This document shows positions 8,874 through 17,593 of a stretch of DNA of 64,000 nt, piece after piece. The stretch lies in NCBI GenBank assembly GCA_016745075.1, contig JADGDD010000011.1, positions 1 through 64,000 of the forward strand, read 5' to 3'. The DNA is from Planctomycetota bacterium (GTDB lineage: Bacteria > Planctomycetota > UBA11346). The notes under the pieces were generated by a model. The model ran no database searches. It worked only from the letters and a program-made list of their open reading frames with translations, and was not told the origin of the DNA. A program made the translations under genes and the position numbers. Position 1 is the stretch's first letter; every line of letters begins with the position of its first letter.

Positions 8874-10092
8874 CAGTGGCCTCCGTTTTTTGCGTTGGTG
8901 TGCGTAATTTCATGCCAGCTACCGGAGCACTGATGTTACTGGTAATAAGTTGATCGCCGTCAGTGAGTCCAGCGCGGATGTATGCTGTTTCTCGTTCAAT
9001 CCAAATGATTTCAGCAGGACGAATGGTGAGAGTGCTTTTCTCATCAAGTACCCAGACGGTATTGTTTTCACGCAGATGAGCAGTCGCAATAGCGGTGACG
9101 TTGGTCAGTGCGGTGGCATGTAATTGAATGCGAACAGAGCTGCCAAGTAATAAGGGAGCGTGGCTTTGCAGTGGTTTGTGTACAGAAAGCAAGATTGTGG
9201 CAAGGCGGCCTTTGGTCTCTACTTCTGGAAGAAAACGAATAAGACGGGCATTCCATTCTATGCGTCCAGCGCTGCCAGCTCGTGTTAGTACGGCGGTGCT
9301 ACCAGTTTCGGCATCTGCATGTAGATGTGGTAACATGGTCACAGGTATGTTTGCCCGCACCCAAAAAGCGGTACTATCGGCAATGGTGCAAATAGGTGTT
9401 TGCGGAGTGACTTGGCTACCGATGCCGCCATTTTTGTTTAATAAGACACAATCAAAAGGAGCGCGAATCGTGCAACGTGCAATGTTGAGTGTTGCGCTGC
9501 GCAAGGCAGCTTCTGCTGCGTCTACACGTGCTTGCGCTGCTTGTAATTCTGGTTCGCGTAAAATGAGTTCACGTTCTAAGGTTGTCGCCGTTTCTTTATT
9601 GGTGAATTGTTCCCATTCAAAAGCTGAAATATTACGTTGCCCTTGTTCTCGTTTCAGGGCACTGCGAGCGGTGGCAAGATCAGCGGTGCGTTGAATACGG
9701 GCGTGTTCATAATCTGTTGGGTCAAGCAGGGCAAGAATCTCGCCTTGAGCATAATGTTGCCCCGGCTCTAGCAGCGGGCTGTGTGCACGACTCCCATCAT
9801 CCTTGTCTATATGCTGAACGAGAGTACTTGTGACGCGCGGGCTTATCGTTACCTGACTTGATGGAATAACGGTACCAAGTGCTTGTAAAGACAAAGGCAT
9901 GCTGGCCTGACGCTTACAGGGTTCAGTGAGTACAGTAGGAATAGCTGCTTCTGGATGTATTCGTGATGTTTTTGGTCCAGTCTCAATAAGTTTTTTTGTG
10001 CCAAATGCCCCAGCTCCAAGAATAAGAAGTATGATGCATAGACGAAGGATAATTGCGAGAGGAGTAACATGGTGATCATCGTAGGTGGTCAT
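8863..10092 (-). CDS. RND membrane fusion protein
   Basis: This 409-residue periplasmic adaptor has an N-terminal membrane helix (about 12-30), a lipoyl/barrel-sandwich half before and after a helical hairpin (about 130-205), then beta-barrel and membrane-proximal segments. Signature stretches are VTISPRVTS, YAQGEILALLDPTDYE and CTIRAPFDCVL. It would link the RND permease to the outer-membrane factor. It sits between those genes, with a 2-bp gap upstream and an 11-bp overlap downstream, so the operon order is regulator, outer-membrane factor, adaptor, pump. Confidence 0.92.
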   Translation of the reverse strand: MTTYDDHHVTPLAIILRLCIILLILGAGAFGTKKLIETGPKTSRIHPEAAIPTVLTEPCKRQASMPLSLQALGTVIPSSQVTISPRVTSTLVQHIDKDDGSRAHSPLLEPGQHYAQGEILALLDPTDYEHARIQRTADLATARSALKREQGQRNISAFEWEQFTNKETATTLERELILREPELQAAQARVDAAEAALRSATLNIARCTIRAPFDCVLLNKNGGIGSQVTPQTPICTIADSTAFWVRANIPVTMLPHLHADAETGSTAVLTRAGSAGRIEWNARLIRFLPEVETKGRLATILLSVHKPLQSHAPLLLGSSVRIQLHATALTNVTAIATAHLRENNTVWVLDEKSTLTIRPAEIIWIERETAYIRAGLTDGDQLITSNISAPVAGMKLRTPTQKTEATDGN

Positions 10093-10094
10093 TA

Positions 10095-11507
10095 TTAAAG
10101 TCCTTCTTGGGTTGTGCGTAGTGCAGACAGTTGTGTGGTCCAGCGTCCGCCAAGTGCGCGGTGTAGGGCCAATTGTTGGAGGAGGTGGCTGCGTTGTGCT
10201 TCGAGTTCACTACGTTGTTGCCGAAGCATAGCCAGTTGTTCGTGTTTGAGACTCAACAGTGACAGCCCTGCATTACGATAGCGGGTGTGCATATGCGTAA
10301 GTCGTTCTGTAGCTAATTGCGTTTGGGTGCAGGCTTGTGCATAGGCGATAGCCGCAGCCTGTTCTTGATGTAATGCGTTTTCTACTTCAGTGATGGCCGT
10401 TAATACCGCATGTTTGTAGAGCGCCAAACGTTCGTGAACAATTGCTTCAGTGCGTCGTTGCTCTGCCTGTAGTCGCCCACCATCAAAGAGAGGAGCTAGT
10501 AAGCCTGCTGCTAAATTGGTAAACCAATTATCAAACAGCGCTGTTGCAGTGCTGCTTTGAAAACCAGCACTGCCACTGAGTGTCAGTTTTGGAAGGCGGT
10601 CAGCCTTGGCTGCGGCAACGCGTTTATCTGCACCATGTACACGAGTCAATGCAGCGCGAACATCTGGTCGTTGGCCAAGTACCTCAATCGGTAAGCCGGT
10701 TGCTGGTGTCGCTATGGCAGCGGGCAGGAGGGTATCTATATGAGGTAGTGCTTCCTGTGAGGCGGCACCACGTAAGAGCTGTATTTGCAGACGAAAATTT
10801 TCATAAGCAGCAGCGGCCAATGCTTGTTGTGATTTGAGTGCAGCAAGCGCTTGTTGTTGAGTAGCGAGATCGGCTGCGGTACTTGCACCGTTCTGTTGTT
10901 GTCTCAGAACAAGATCGCAGATCTCTTGTTGAGATTGTAATTGTTCCTGAATGTTTTTTTGAATGGCAGCTTGTGTTTGTAAGCGCCACCACGTTTCTGC
11001 AATTTGTGCGCTTAAACTTAAAGCGGTGGTTTCTGCATCTTCACGGCTGGCAAGGGCATCTAGTTGGGCGGCATCACTACGCCCACGGGTGTTTCCCCAG
11101 AGATCTAACTCATAACTAGCAGCAAGGCCAAGTGAATAAATTTCTGATGTAGTTGTTGTGCTTGCATTGGTTTGCTGATTGCTGCTAATGTTCGCATTGG
11201 CAGACAATGATGGCATTAACGAAGCACTGTTCATCTGGGCAGCCGCTGCAGCTTGTTCAACTCGCGCCCAAGCTGCGTGCATATTTGGTGCATTGTTCAG
11301 TGCGTCGTTAATAAGTATGGTTAATTGCGGATCATTATACTGTAGCCACCAGCGTCCATCTGTAATCACTTCTGTACCAGTCAGTGAAAATGTTTGTGGT
11401 ACAGCTGCAGAAGCTGTTTGTATATCACTGTCGCGCAAAGAGCCAGAGCAAGCAGTACTTATGCTCAGTGTGGCAACGGCGCAGCCTAGGGTGAATATGT
11501 TACGCAT
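10095..11507 (-). CDS. NodT-type outer-membrane efflux lipoprotein
   Basis: This is a TolC-like outer-membrane channel of the NodT lipoprotein subgroup. From ATG 11507 the product has 470 residues and begins with a lipoprotein signal ending in SISTAC, with the lipid-accepting Cys at about 20. A longer frame to 11582 has no better signal and would overlap the regulator gene extensively, so 11507 is preferred; the overlap with tetR is then 8 bp. Family marks are WWLQYNDPQLTILINDAL near the N-terminus, the repeated Ala/Gln-rich helical hairpins, and LGQRPDVRAA in the second half. Confidence 0.9.
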   Translation of the reverse strand: MRNIFTLGCAVATLSISTACSGSLRDSDIQTASAAVPQTFSLTGTEVITDGRWWLQYNDPQLTILINDALNNAPNMHAAWARVEQAAAAAQMNSASLMPSLSANANISSNQQTNASTTTTSEIYSLGLAASYELDLWGNTRGRSDAAQLDALASREDAETTALSLSAQIAETWWRLQTQAAIQKNIQEQLQSQQEICDLVLRQQQNGASTAADLATQQQALAALKSQQALAAAAYENFRLQIQLLRGAASQEALPHIDTLLPAAIATPATGLPIEVLGQRPDVRAALTRVHGADKRVAAAKADRLPKLTLSGSAGFQSSTATALFDNWFTNLAAGLLAPLFDGGRLQAEQRRTEAIVHERLALYKHAVLTAITEVENALHQEQAAAIAYAQACTQTQLATERLTHMHTRYRNAGLSLLSLKHEQLAMLRQQRSELEAQRSHLLQQLALHRALGGRWTTQLSALRTTQEGL

Positions 11508-12189
11508 CGGCAGACTCCTGGAGAATCGATAGAATAATTTCTTGAATGGGTTCAACCAGCTTTGGAACGGCGTCTTCTGCATGGGGTGCAGATAAAAGCG
11601 CCTGTGCAGAATGGGTGAGCTGTCGGACTAAAGCGTCTCGCTGTTCACTATCTGGTGAGTCTTCCCCCGTTTTGTGCATAGATTGGAGACAACGGACAAG
11701 CATGCCGATAATAAAATGTAAACGCCAGACAAATTCAATATTGTCTATCTGCGGGCAATGTTTACGGATGCGTGGTAAGAAGTATTCAATCATCTCTCGA
11801 AAGGCACCACGATGGCTTTCGGCCACTTGTGTCATGTTGGTAAACGAACTGGCGAGTATAGGGAGAATTGCAGCCGTATGTTTATCAAGCGCCATTAAAG
11901 GCGGACGAAGAAAGGCATCAAGCGTGGCCGGTAAGGATGGTGTGTTATTATCAGCGGCGTATTCAGCAGCACGTAATAATCGTAGGCGTTCATCATTGAT
12001 TGGTAGAAAACGTCTACCGATAACGGCTTTAATTAATCCGTCGCGGCTGGTAAAATGATAGGTAATAGATGAGACGGCTTCACCGGCCTGCTCTGCAATC
12101 TGTCGCAAGCCAACGCCATCGAACCCAAGATCCGCAAAGAGTATTTCTGCGGCATCCAGCAGTCGCTCTCGTGTTTCTTCTCCAGCCAT
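11500..12189 (-). CDS. TetR-family repressor of the efflux operon
   Basis: This 229-residue TetR/AcrR-type regulator has an N-terminal helix-turn-helix (ILFADLGFDGVGLRQIAEQAG ... SSITYHFTSRDGLIKAVI). The start at 12189 has AAGGGG with close spacing. An in-frame extension upstream would run through the operators and is rejected. The C-terminal ligand domain resembles regulators carrying the CerR-type domain used with efflux genes. It is first in the operon and overlaps the outer-membrane factor gene. Two palindromes just upstream (12199-12235) are its likely operators, giving autoregulation released by a pump substrate. Confidence 0.9.
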   Translation of the reverse strand: MAGEETRERLLDAAEILFADLGFDGVGLRQIAEQAGEAVSSITYHFTSRDGLIKAVIGRRFLPINDERLRLLRAAEYAADNNTPSLPATLDAFLRPPLMALDKHTAAILPILASSFTNMTQVAESHRGAFREMIEYFLPRIRKHCPQIDNIEFVWRLHFIIGMLVRCLQSMHKTGEDSPDSEQRDALVRQLTHSAQALLSAPHAEDAVPKLVEPIQEIILSILQESADA

Positions 12190-12198
12190 ACCTACCCC

Positions 12199-12235
12199 TT
12201 GTACACTTGTACGAAAAATTTGTACAGGTGTACGA
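12199..12235 (-). promoter_or_regulatory. twin TetR operators
   Basis: Two copies of TTGTACAnnTGTACGA lie at 12199-12214 and 12220-12235, centred 21 bp apart, or two helical turns. Each contains a perfect GTACA-2-TGTAC palindrome. They start 10 bp upstream of the tetR start codon. This is the classic layout for two TetR dimers on one face of the DNA; binding is inferred. Confidence 0.8.
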
Positions 12236-12310
12236 AAATGTGGCAAGCACAATTTCTTGTGGATCTTACTTACAGACTAGCGTGCGTATTCATTTTGCAT
12301 GTATCGTGAG

Positions 12311-12847
12311 TTATGCTCCACCGAATCTATCTCGGTATGCACGTGGACTATAACCTGTTTGCTTGCGAAAAAAACGAGAGAAATAGGACGGATCACTAAA
12401 TCCACATGATAGACCTATCTCTGAAATATTTATGGATGTTTCGCACAGGAGACGTTTGGCTTGTTCCGCTTGCTGTTGATGGATCCATTGCCCAACACTG
12501 CACCCAAATGTTTTGCGAAATAAACGGGTTAGATGGGTTGTGCTACAGCCAGCAAGGCGAGCGGACTCATGCAGGCTCGGTGTTTGTTGCAATCGTCCAT
12601 GTATGCTTTCACAAACTAACTGGACTGGCCGTGGGATGTGTAGCTGAGGAACGGTAGTGAGAGCGGTCTGCCATAAGTGTATAAGCATCTTAGCAGCATC
12701 GCACCACAATACATGAGTCCACTCTACATTCCACATGGTTTCTATTAAGTAATCTCCGTAGAGGATATGGGGGCGTTTGGCATTGAGTTGAGAGGGGCCA
12801 ATAAGTGAAGGGACAATCCCCAGATGGTTTAACCGGTTTGGACTTTT
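12311..12847 (-). pseudogene. AraC-family regulator, 5' end deleted
   Basis: The C-terminal AraC/XylS DNA-binding domain is complete, with both helix-turn-helix halves (SLHESARLAGCSTTHLTRLFRK and NISEIGLSCGFSDPSYFSRFFRK) followed by GYSPRAYRDRF. The open frame extends upstream beyond the first Met at 12736 with convincing protein sequence (PHILYGDYLIETMWNVEW). It stops at a TAA at 12848-12850, with no start and only the tail of an effector-binding domain. The effector domain is therefore lost. The break coincides with the beginning of an NHL-repeat fragment on the other strand, so a deletion or rearrangement joined two unrelated genes. Confidence 0.75.
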
Positions 12848-13057
12848 TTATGTCCGCATTGGGTGTTTGTTGATACTCGTCAGAACCGACCGCGCATTTA
12901 TGTTGCAGACCGATGGCATAGCCGAGTTCAGATATTTGATGAAGACGGTGCTTTTCAGCGAGGAATAAAATATCCAGAATTTCGTCAGCCAAGTGCCTGT
13001 ACGAGTTTTGGTTCGTATTTGATTAAGGAAGTCTCTACATCACGGAATGGATGGTAG
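12848..13057 (+). pseudogene. NHL-repeat beta-propeller protein fragment
   Basis: About 60 codons of convincing NHL-repeat sequence are visible: VFVDTRQNRPRIYVADR, then RVQIFDEDGAF and GIKYPEFRQPSA. There is no start codon context, no promoter and an early stop, and the last 15 codons look out of frame with the family. This is an internal piece of a six-bladed propeller gene truncated at both ends. Its 5' limit coincides with the truncation point of the AraC remnant on the opposite strand. Confidence 0.65.
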
Positions 13058-13118
13058 GTGGCCGTTATATAAAACTACAACGCCAATTGACAACATTTAA
13101 TTGAATGGTGAATGAAGC

Positions 13119-13922
13119 TTATTCGTCTGTTTTTTCTTCTAGCAGTGTGAGTATGGTTTCTTTCATTGCGTTGTGCCAAATGTAATAGCCACCTTCGGCA
13201 GGGTGTAAATTGTCTGGAATGAGGGCTTGATCTTTGAGCACGCCATTTTCATTGACCAGCATATTATTAATTTCGAGTGGAATAATCATATTATCTTTAG
13301 CAACCATTTTACAGGCATCATCATAGGCGCGAAATGATTTATTTTCGCGCCAGCCAGCTTTCGTGCTGGCAAGATAGGGCATAAGCAGTACTTTTGTTTT
13401 TGGGCAGCGTCTGCGGACTTCTCGTACAACAGCAGTAATGCCTTCTGCTACTTCATTTTGTTTTTCTTTATTATTATAGCCAATGGCAACAATGGCGACC
13501 TTGGGTGCAATGCCGTCAAGTGCCCCATTTTGCAAACGCCACAAAGTGGTGGCGGTATTGTCACCAGCAATGCCAAAGTTAAGAGCCTTGCGAGGAAGAT
13601 AAAACTCTCGCCAGATTTTTCCGCCACGCTGGTAGCGTTTTTTACCTTTACCGACAACATCGACTGCCCAATAATCCATAACGGATGCGCCAATAAAGAT
13701 GATTTGGGCATCAAGCATTTTTTCTTTTTGAGAAACCTGTTTTTTATGACGTTTGAGCCACCATTCTAATGTTTTTGGATTGCTGGCCTTTTGAGTGGGA
13801 GTAGAGGCCGCATGAAGCGGAATCTCCATGGTTGCAATTGACTCAGCATAGGCGGATGTGCTCACAAGCATGCCGGAGCAGAGAAGGGTGAGACAGAAAC
13901 GAGACGTATATGTAAAAATCAT
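13119..13922 (-). CDS. secreted SGNH/GDSL hydrolase
   Basis: This is a 267-residue exported hydrolase with a signal peptide ending near SAYAES (about 27). SGNH blocks are visible: block I as IFIGASVMDYW (Ser in GAS), block II Gly in NFGIAGDNT, block III Asn in GYNN, and block V Asp-His in IPDNLHPAEGG. The spacing resembles the PAF-acetylhydrolase/acetylxylan-esterase subgroup, so an O-deacetylase acting on glycans or cell-wall material is plausible. The substrate is not shown by the sequence. It diverges from the kinase array at 14001, sharing an intergenic region of about 80 bp. Confidence 0.85.
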   Translation of the reverse strand: MIFTYTSRFCLTLLCSGMLVSTSAYAESIATMEIPLHAASTPTQKASNPKTLEWWLKRHKKQVSQKEKMLDAQIIFIGASVMDYWAVDVVGKGKKRYQRGGKIWREFYLPRKALNFGIAGDNTATTLWRLQNGALDGIAPKVAIVAIGYNNKEKQNEVAEGITAVVREVRRRCPKTKVLLMPYLASTKAGWRENKSFRAYDDACKMVAKDNMIIPLEINNMLVNENGVLKDQALIPDNLHPAEGGYYIWHNAMKETILTLLEEKTDE

Positions 13923-14000
13923 ACAAGGATATTAGCGTGAATCGTTTGAAAGAAAAGGGGGGAGCAAGTTTGATTATAAGAGGCTTTTGAAGGAGAGAAC

Positions 14001-15920
14001 ATGGCTTGCAAATGTCTATTTTGTTGCACTATCTTGGGCCTAGTAGGGGAGGGTGGAATGCAGCAGATAGGTCGGTATAGAATTGATGGCGAGCTTGGCG
14101 CGGGTGCTCAAGGTGAAGTCTTTAAGGCAATTGATGAGAAAGGGCAGATTGTAGCACTTAAATTGCTCAAACCGGAGTTTGCTGGTGATGTTGAAGTTGC
14201 CGGCCGTTTTCAGCGTGAGAGCCGTGTTGCCTTGGCTATAGATCACCCAAATGTGGTATCAGCGGTGGATGCAGGCATAGAAAATGGCAGACCGTGGCTA
14301 GCCTACACTTTTGTAAGTGGTGGCGACTTAGAAGGGCATATCCGCAAGCATGGTAAATTGTCTCAGGCAGAATCTTTGCGTCTTCTACGGGACATCGTTG
14401 CTGGACTTGGCGCTTTACATACAGCAGGCCTTGTTCACAGAGACATAAAACCTGCGAATGTATTGCTGAACTCAAACGGCCGTGCGATGATTACCGATCA
14501 CGGTTTGGCGCGTTCGACCTGTGATGCGCGGACCCAATATACACAAACCGGAACGATAGTGGGCTCGCCAGCCTACATGGCACCAGAGCAGGTTGAAGGG
14601 TCTCCCTTGATTACGGTGCAGGCGGACCTTTATGCCGCGGGTGTGGTGTTTTATGAAATGCTTGCCGGAGTTATTCCTTTCACTGGCAATAATCTCATTG
14701 AAGTACTCAATAAGCAACTCGAGTCACCGATTCCTGATATTTGCCAAGTTGTGCCTGGCATAGACCAAGGTTGTGCTCGTTTGCTCGAACTGTTTCTTGC
14801 GAAAAAAGAAAAACAGCGAGTGAGCGATCCTATCACCGCAGTGGAACATATAGACGCGCTCCTCAAAAAACTTGGAATGAGCGAGGAAGATAAAACCTTC
14901 ATTGTAGCAGCCAATGCCCTACAGGAGACGGTTGATATGTCTCTTTCTGAAAGCGCTGCTCCCGCGGTTTTCCCCGCCACTCTTGATGATGGTGGACAGA
15001 TTTTCCCAGCTACTCTCGATGAAACAACAGCCCAAAGCTTTCCTGCAACCTTGGATGAAGGTACTTCTTTCCCCGCAACCCTTGATGAGGGCAGTGCCTT
15101 TCCCGCCACTTTGGATGAAGCTACCGTTTTTCCGGCAACATTACCAGAGGGAGAGAGTCCAAACCGTTTTGATGCTGCAGGGTTTCAGCCAACACTTATG
15201 ATGGAAACGGTTTGTGCCGAGCAGTCATTAACAGCGGTTCCAGACTCGGCAAGAGCAGGTGAAGCGCGACTCCGTTTGGCTGTTAGCGGTCCAGCTGGTG
15301 AGCAGCAAGTGTTTATCTATGCCGGTACTACTTTGCGCATGGGCCGTACCGGATTAGATCGGACTAACGCAGAAGTGTGTCTACGTTTACGACCAGCCCA
15401 AGGGAATGAGCAACAGATACGCCGCATCTCTGGCCATCACCTAACGCTTACTTTGTCTGGAGATAAGGCGACGTTGATCGATGAGCAAAGCAGTGGCGGC
15501 ACGCAAATAGCAGGCACGGCAGTCGTAGGGACCACGGCGTTACAACAACATAACGATATTCATGTAGCGGGTGTGGTGCATATTGCGGTTGAACATATTT
15601 CTGCTCAGAACATTCATTATACCTTGCCTGAACTCGGTGAAAGCGATGCCAGCGCAGGGGCTTTGTTGGTGACGCGTCCAGAAAACGGCAGTGATCATAG
15701 CTATGCCTTGATAACAGGTTCCGTTGCCGTTTCAGATCTATTTTCCGAATCAGGAACAGAAGAAACACCTTCTGCTATTGTTACACTGAATGATGGCCTT
15801 TGGCTTACGGGTGGAGAACTTGGGCTTGGTAAGGCTCTTGCTCTTATTCCTGGTGTTCGCTTTTCAATCAATAATCATCATCTTCAGGTCTGCGCTCTTG
15901 AACCTGCGGATCAAAAATAA
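14001..15920 (+). CDS. Hanks-type Ser/Thr kinase with FPATL repeats and FHA domain
   Basis: The kinase domain (about 24-290) has Gly-loop GAGAQGEV (33-40), Lys54, HRDIKPAN (Asp148) and APE at 194-196. The usual DFG is DHG (166-168), keeping the metal-binding Asp. It is followed by six FPATL(D/P)(D/E) repeats (324-382) and a FHA-like domain (about 436-535: LRMGRT, RISGHH). There is no membrane helix, so it is cytoplasmic. Two starts are possible: ATG 14001 has AGGAG, and ATG 14058 also has a strong purine tract and removes an odd Cys-rich leader. The repeated Thr has Asp/Glu at +3, the spacing FHA domains prefer, so the repeats may be autophosphorylated docking sites. This gene opens the rightward signalling array. 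Confidence 0.9.
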   Translation: MACKCLFCCTILGLVGEGGMQQIGRYRIDGELGAGAQGEVFKAIDEKGQIVALKLLKPEFAGDVEVAGRFQRESRVALAIDHPNVVSAVDAGIENGRPWLAYTFVSGGDLEGHIRKHGKLSQAESLRLLRDIVAGLGALHTAGLVHRDIKPANVLLNSNGRAMITDHGLARSTCDARTQYTQTGTIVGSPAYMAPEQVEGSPLITVQADLYAAGVVFYEMLAGVIPFTGNNLIEVLNKQLESPIPDICQVVPGIDQGCARLLELFLAKKEKQRVSDPITAVEHIDALLKKLGMSEEDKTFIVAANALQETVDMSLSESAAPAVFPATLDDGGQIFPATLDETTAQSFPATLDEGTSFPATLDEGSAFPATLDEATVFPATLPEGESPNRFDAAGFQPTLMMETVCAEQSLTAVPDSARAGEARLRLAVSGPAGEQQVFIYAGTTLRMGRTGLDRTNAEVCLRLRPAQGNEQQIRRISGHHLTLTLSGDKATLIDEQSSGGTQIAGTAVVGTTALQQHNDIHVAGVVHIAVEHISAQNIHYTLPELGESDASAGALLVTRPENGSDHSYALITGSVAVSDLFSESGTEETPSAIVTLNDGLWLTGGELGLGKALALIPGVRFSINNHHLQVCALEPADQK

Positions 15921-15931
15921 AAGAGACCCTT

Positions 15932-17581
15932 ATGACTATTCAACTTGTACACCTGAGCTCATCATCTTTAGCTGGGCGCAAACACGATTTTTCACAAAAC
16001 GTGGTCAAGCTTGGCCGTCGTCCAGATAATGACGTGGCATTCGATCCACATCAAGATCGTACTGTTTCTGGTTATCATGCAGAATTACATATCTCTGGTG
16101 AAACCGTTACCGTGAAAGATTTAGCAACCAATAATGGTACATGGGTAAATGGAGTGCGAATGAGTGCTCCGGTTACTGTCTCATCGGGTGATATTATCCG
16201 CCTTGGTGAACAAGGTCCAGAAATACGCATTACAGTTGGTACGGCAACAGCAGCACGTCAAGAAGGTGTGCCACCAGTATCGTCACAGAAAGAAGGGATT
16301 GGTAAAGCCACCCTAGAGCGCGCCATTAACACTGCTACTAGTAAAGAGCGCAGCAAAAGTCGGGCTGTGTATATGGTGTTATTGATCTTAGTGGTTGTTT
16401 TGGCAGCGGGTGGAGCCTTTATTTTCTTGCAATCAGAGAAGAAAGCAGAAGAGGAACGGGCACGCCTAGAAGCGGAAACACAAGCAGCCAAGAAAAAAAC
16501 CGAAGAAATAAGTATGGCAATGGAAAAAGTGCAAGAAAATGCAGAAAAAGCCCTTGCTGATTCTATGAACAGATATGAAACAGAGCTGAATGCTCTTAAA
16601 GGAAAAATAGGCGCAGGCGAATCACGAATTGCTCGCCTCATTGTAGAAATTCAAGAACGAGATAATGCATTAGAGGCTATTAAGAAACGCCAAGACCTAT
16701 CAGAGGAACAACGAAAAAAATTACTTGCTGAAACGGAAGCAAAATTAAAAGGGCTGAAAAATGACTTAGCAGCCAATGAAAAAAATATGCGCGAAGCAGC
16801 AAAGAAAGCCGCAGACAATGCTGGGCCACAATGGGCTGACCTTGTAGACCAATATAAAGAATCACTCTTCCTTTGTTACGTAGAAAGCGCTCCAGATGCA
16901 GAAGGCCGTGTACGAAGTGGAACAGGTACGGCATTTTGTGTCCGTAGTAACGGTTTGCTTGCGACCAATGCTCATGTCGCCGCAATGTTCCTTGATAATA
17001 CGTTTACAGTAAAGCTTGTTATTCAAAACCACACCGGAAAAGTATTTAAAGTAAAACGCGCAAAAAATCATCCAAATTATTCAAACCCAGCTTCTCCAGA
17101 TGTTGCCTTAGTAGAAGTAGAAACCGATGGAAACAGCTTCCCTGCTATGCCACTTGCCAGCAAAGAAGACTTAAAAAATCTCCGTATTGGAACCCAGCTT
17201 GGTACTATGGGCTATCCCGGTGAACTGAGTGGTATCTATCTGTCTTCTATAGACAAAAAGACTCAAACAGTAAAAAGCGCTCTTGCAACATTTAAAGATG
17301 GTTGGATTGGCCGTATAACCGATTTCAACCGTGCTCGTGCAGACTTCTCAAGCAGCTATTTTATTCAACACAGTGCAAGTCTCTCTGGTGGCACCTCTGG
17401 TTCTCCAATGTTTAACGCTGAAGGAAAAGTTGTGGCCTTAAATAATAGCGGCATGGATTTAATGGTGACGGTAGACCGGAACGGTAATAGTGGAACGCAA
17501 CGCACACCATCCGCTGCTGAAATTGGCAATGCTATTCGAGTGGATTTATTACAAGATCTAATGCGTCAAACCAACTGGTAA
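15932..17581 (+). CDS. FHA / transmembrane / coiled-coil / trypsin-like protease
   Basis: This 549-residue protein has four parts. An N-terminal FHA domain (1-100) shows LGRRPDNDV (Gly28-Arg29), SGYHAEL and NNGTWVNG. A single membrane helix spans about 147-166. A long charged coiled coil covers about 168-300. A C-terminal trypsin-like protease follows, with a readable triad: His348 in TNAHVA, Asp390 in SPDVALV and Ser491 in GGTSGSP. FHA would be cytoplasmic and the protease periplasmic. This suggests phosphothreonine binding inside controls proteolysis outside. It sits 11 bp after the first kinase gene and 12 bp before the second, so it is co-expressed with them. The topology is inferred from the positively charged residues before the helix. 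Confidence 0.9.
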   Translation: MTIQLVHLSSSSLAGRKHDFSQNVVKLGRRPDNDVAFDPHQDRTVSGYHAELHISGETVTVKDLATNNGTWVNGVRMSAPVTVSSGDIIRLGEQGPEIRITVGTATAARQEGVPPVSSQKEGIGKATLERAINTATSKERSKSRAVYMVLLILVVVLAAGGAFIFLQSEKKAEEERARLEAETQAAKKKTEEISMAMEKVQENAEKALADSMNRYETELNALKGKIGAGESRIARLIVEIQERDNALEAIKKRQDLSEEQRKKLLAETEAKLKGLKNDLAANEKNMREAAKKAADNAGPQWADLVDQYKESLFLCYVESAPDAEGRVRSGTGTAFCVRSNGLLATNAHVAAMFLDNTFTVKLVIQNHTGKVFKVKRAKNHPNYSNPASPDVALVEVETDGNSFPAMPLASKEDLKNLRIGTQLGTMGYPGELSGIYLSSIDKKTQTVKSALATFKDGWIGRITDFNRARADFSSSYFIQHSASLSGGTSGSPMFNAEGKVVALNNSGMDLMVTVDRNGNSGTQRTPSAAEIGNAIRVDLLQDLMRQTNW

Positions 17582-17593
17582 AAAAGAGAGTCT

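Noticed and set aside
11500..12252. Longer TetR start at 12252
   Set aside because: The extra 21 codons are made of the operator palindromes. ATG 12189 has a good ribosome binding site and fits the family N-terminus.
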